Below, piece after piece: positions 63,551-64,000 of a stretch of DNA of 64,000 nucleotides (positions are counted from its first letter, which is position 1; every line of letters starts with the position of its first letter). The notes under the pieces were generated by a model. The model saw nothing but the letters and a program-made list of their open reading frames with translations, did no database searches and was not told the DNA's origin. Made by a program: the position numbers and the translations under genes. The stretch covers positions 1-64,000 of the forward strand of contig NZ_JBPDIH010000003.1 of assembly GCF_052030545.1 (NCBI RefSeq), read 5' to 3'. The DNA comes from CANMXU01 sp052030545 (lineage in GTDB: Bacteria; Pseudomonadota; Gammaproteobacteria; Enterobacterales; Alteromonadaceae).

Positions 63551-64000
63551 CTAATAAGCACTAAAAACATGCGAGAAAAACAAGCTATTCGCGAGTAGCT
63601 TTGCCGTACCTTGCCAGTAACCCCTAAAGGTGAGATTCTCTGTGGTTGCGATCACTCGACCTTTGCCAACATTATGCGCAATAACAGCGGCGTTATTAGC
63701 AATACGATTGACTAAGTTTTTATCGGTATAACCACTAAGCAACGGTGATTTACTGTATTGAGCAACGGTAATAAACGGCGTCGATGGCAAGTCCATAATT
63801 AAATTACTGTTTCTAAACATAGGTAAATTCTGATCTGTGAAACCGTAAGCCAGTGGGTGGCTGGTATCTAATTGGGTTTGATAAATGGCGCCGCTGATAC
63901 GTTTACGACTGGCAAGGTTCGCTTTGTCTTGATACGGCAAGTCTGAGGTATCAAACATTTGGTTAATTTGCTTCTTGCTAACAAAATTCGCATTTAATAA
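63551..64000 (-). CDS. M14-type zinc peptidase, C-terminal part (cut by window edge)
   Basis: The frame is open without interruption to base 64000, so the 5' part lies outside. The visible 149 residues contain KGRVIATTENLTFRGYWQGT and end LLANSLFFSHVFSAY. This resembles the C-terminal domain of large exported M14-like carboxypeptidases of marine bacteria; the catalytic HxxE site is not in view. The assignment rests on this tail alone. Confidence 0.55.
   Translation of the reverse strand, partial: LLNANFVSKKQINQMFDTSDLPYQDKANLASRKRISGAIYQTQLDTSHPLAYGFTDQNLPMFRNSNLIMDLPSTPFITVAQYSKSPLLSGYTDKNLVNRIANNAAVIAHNVGKGRVIATTENLTFRGYWQGTAKLLANSLFFSHVFSAY

Overview
The window looks like chromosomal DNA of a marine, moderately AT-rich gammaproteobacterium, most likely Colwelliaceae (Colwellia/Thalassotalea type) in the Alteromonadales. 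The basis is the unbroken minus-strand run rplK-rplA-rplJ-rplL-rpoB-rpoC-rpsL-rpsG-fusA-tuf with E. coli-like protein lengths, together with a PEP-CTERM tail, MHYT and DUF3369/HD-GYP signalling proteins, a TRAP uptake system and a SprA-type HExxH protein. The assignment comes from protein character, not from a database search.

Layout. 1-14.6 kb: ribosomal and RNA polymerase genes on the minus strand, with recognisable promoters before rplK and rpsL, an L10 leader, and attenuator-like hairpins before rpoB and tuf. 14.7-20.7 kb: a GAF-GGDEF cyclase; a porin/FMN-binding/PepSY operon behind a Fur-box-like site, which suggests iron-controlled flavin redox chemistry in the envelope; an MltA-like protein; and an L,D-transpeptidase. 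20.8-29.8 kb: a DctPQM TRAP transporter divergent from a Cache-domain histidine kinase and NarL-type regulator, then an MHYT kinase overlapping an HD-GYP response regulator. 29.8-34.2 kb: a secreted alpha/beta hydrolase and a large BNR/Asp-box lipoprotein.

35.3-53.9 kb is an integrated genomic island of about 18.6 kb in the 3' end of yicC. A P4-type tyrosine integrase lies next to yicC. The far end carries a second copy of the yicC 3' end that encodes the same last five residues with synonymous codons and a different stop. Inside are a plasmid-like module (MobV/Pre-like relaxase, iteron-like repeats, Rep-like protein), a type III restriction-modification pair, a 5'-truncated BREX-type PglZ, a zeta-toxin kinase with a 51-residue downstream partner, and two tandem paralogous DECH-box ATPases of unknown function. 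This is the part most likely to hold an undescribed system, and the tandem ATPases are the best candidate.

53.9-64 kb returns to core genes: yicC, a lipoprotein, a thioredoxin / gluconate-dehydrogenase-subunit-3 / GMC oxidoreductase operon, rph-pyrE, a SprA-like HExxH protein with a small rod-like partner, bioH, comF/gntX, and the 3' end of an M14-type peptidase gene. I saw no rRNA, tRNA, CRISPR array or intact insertion sequence.
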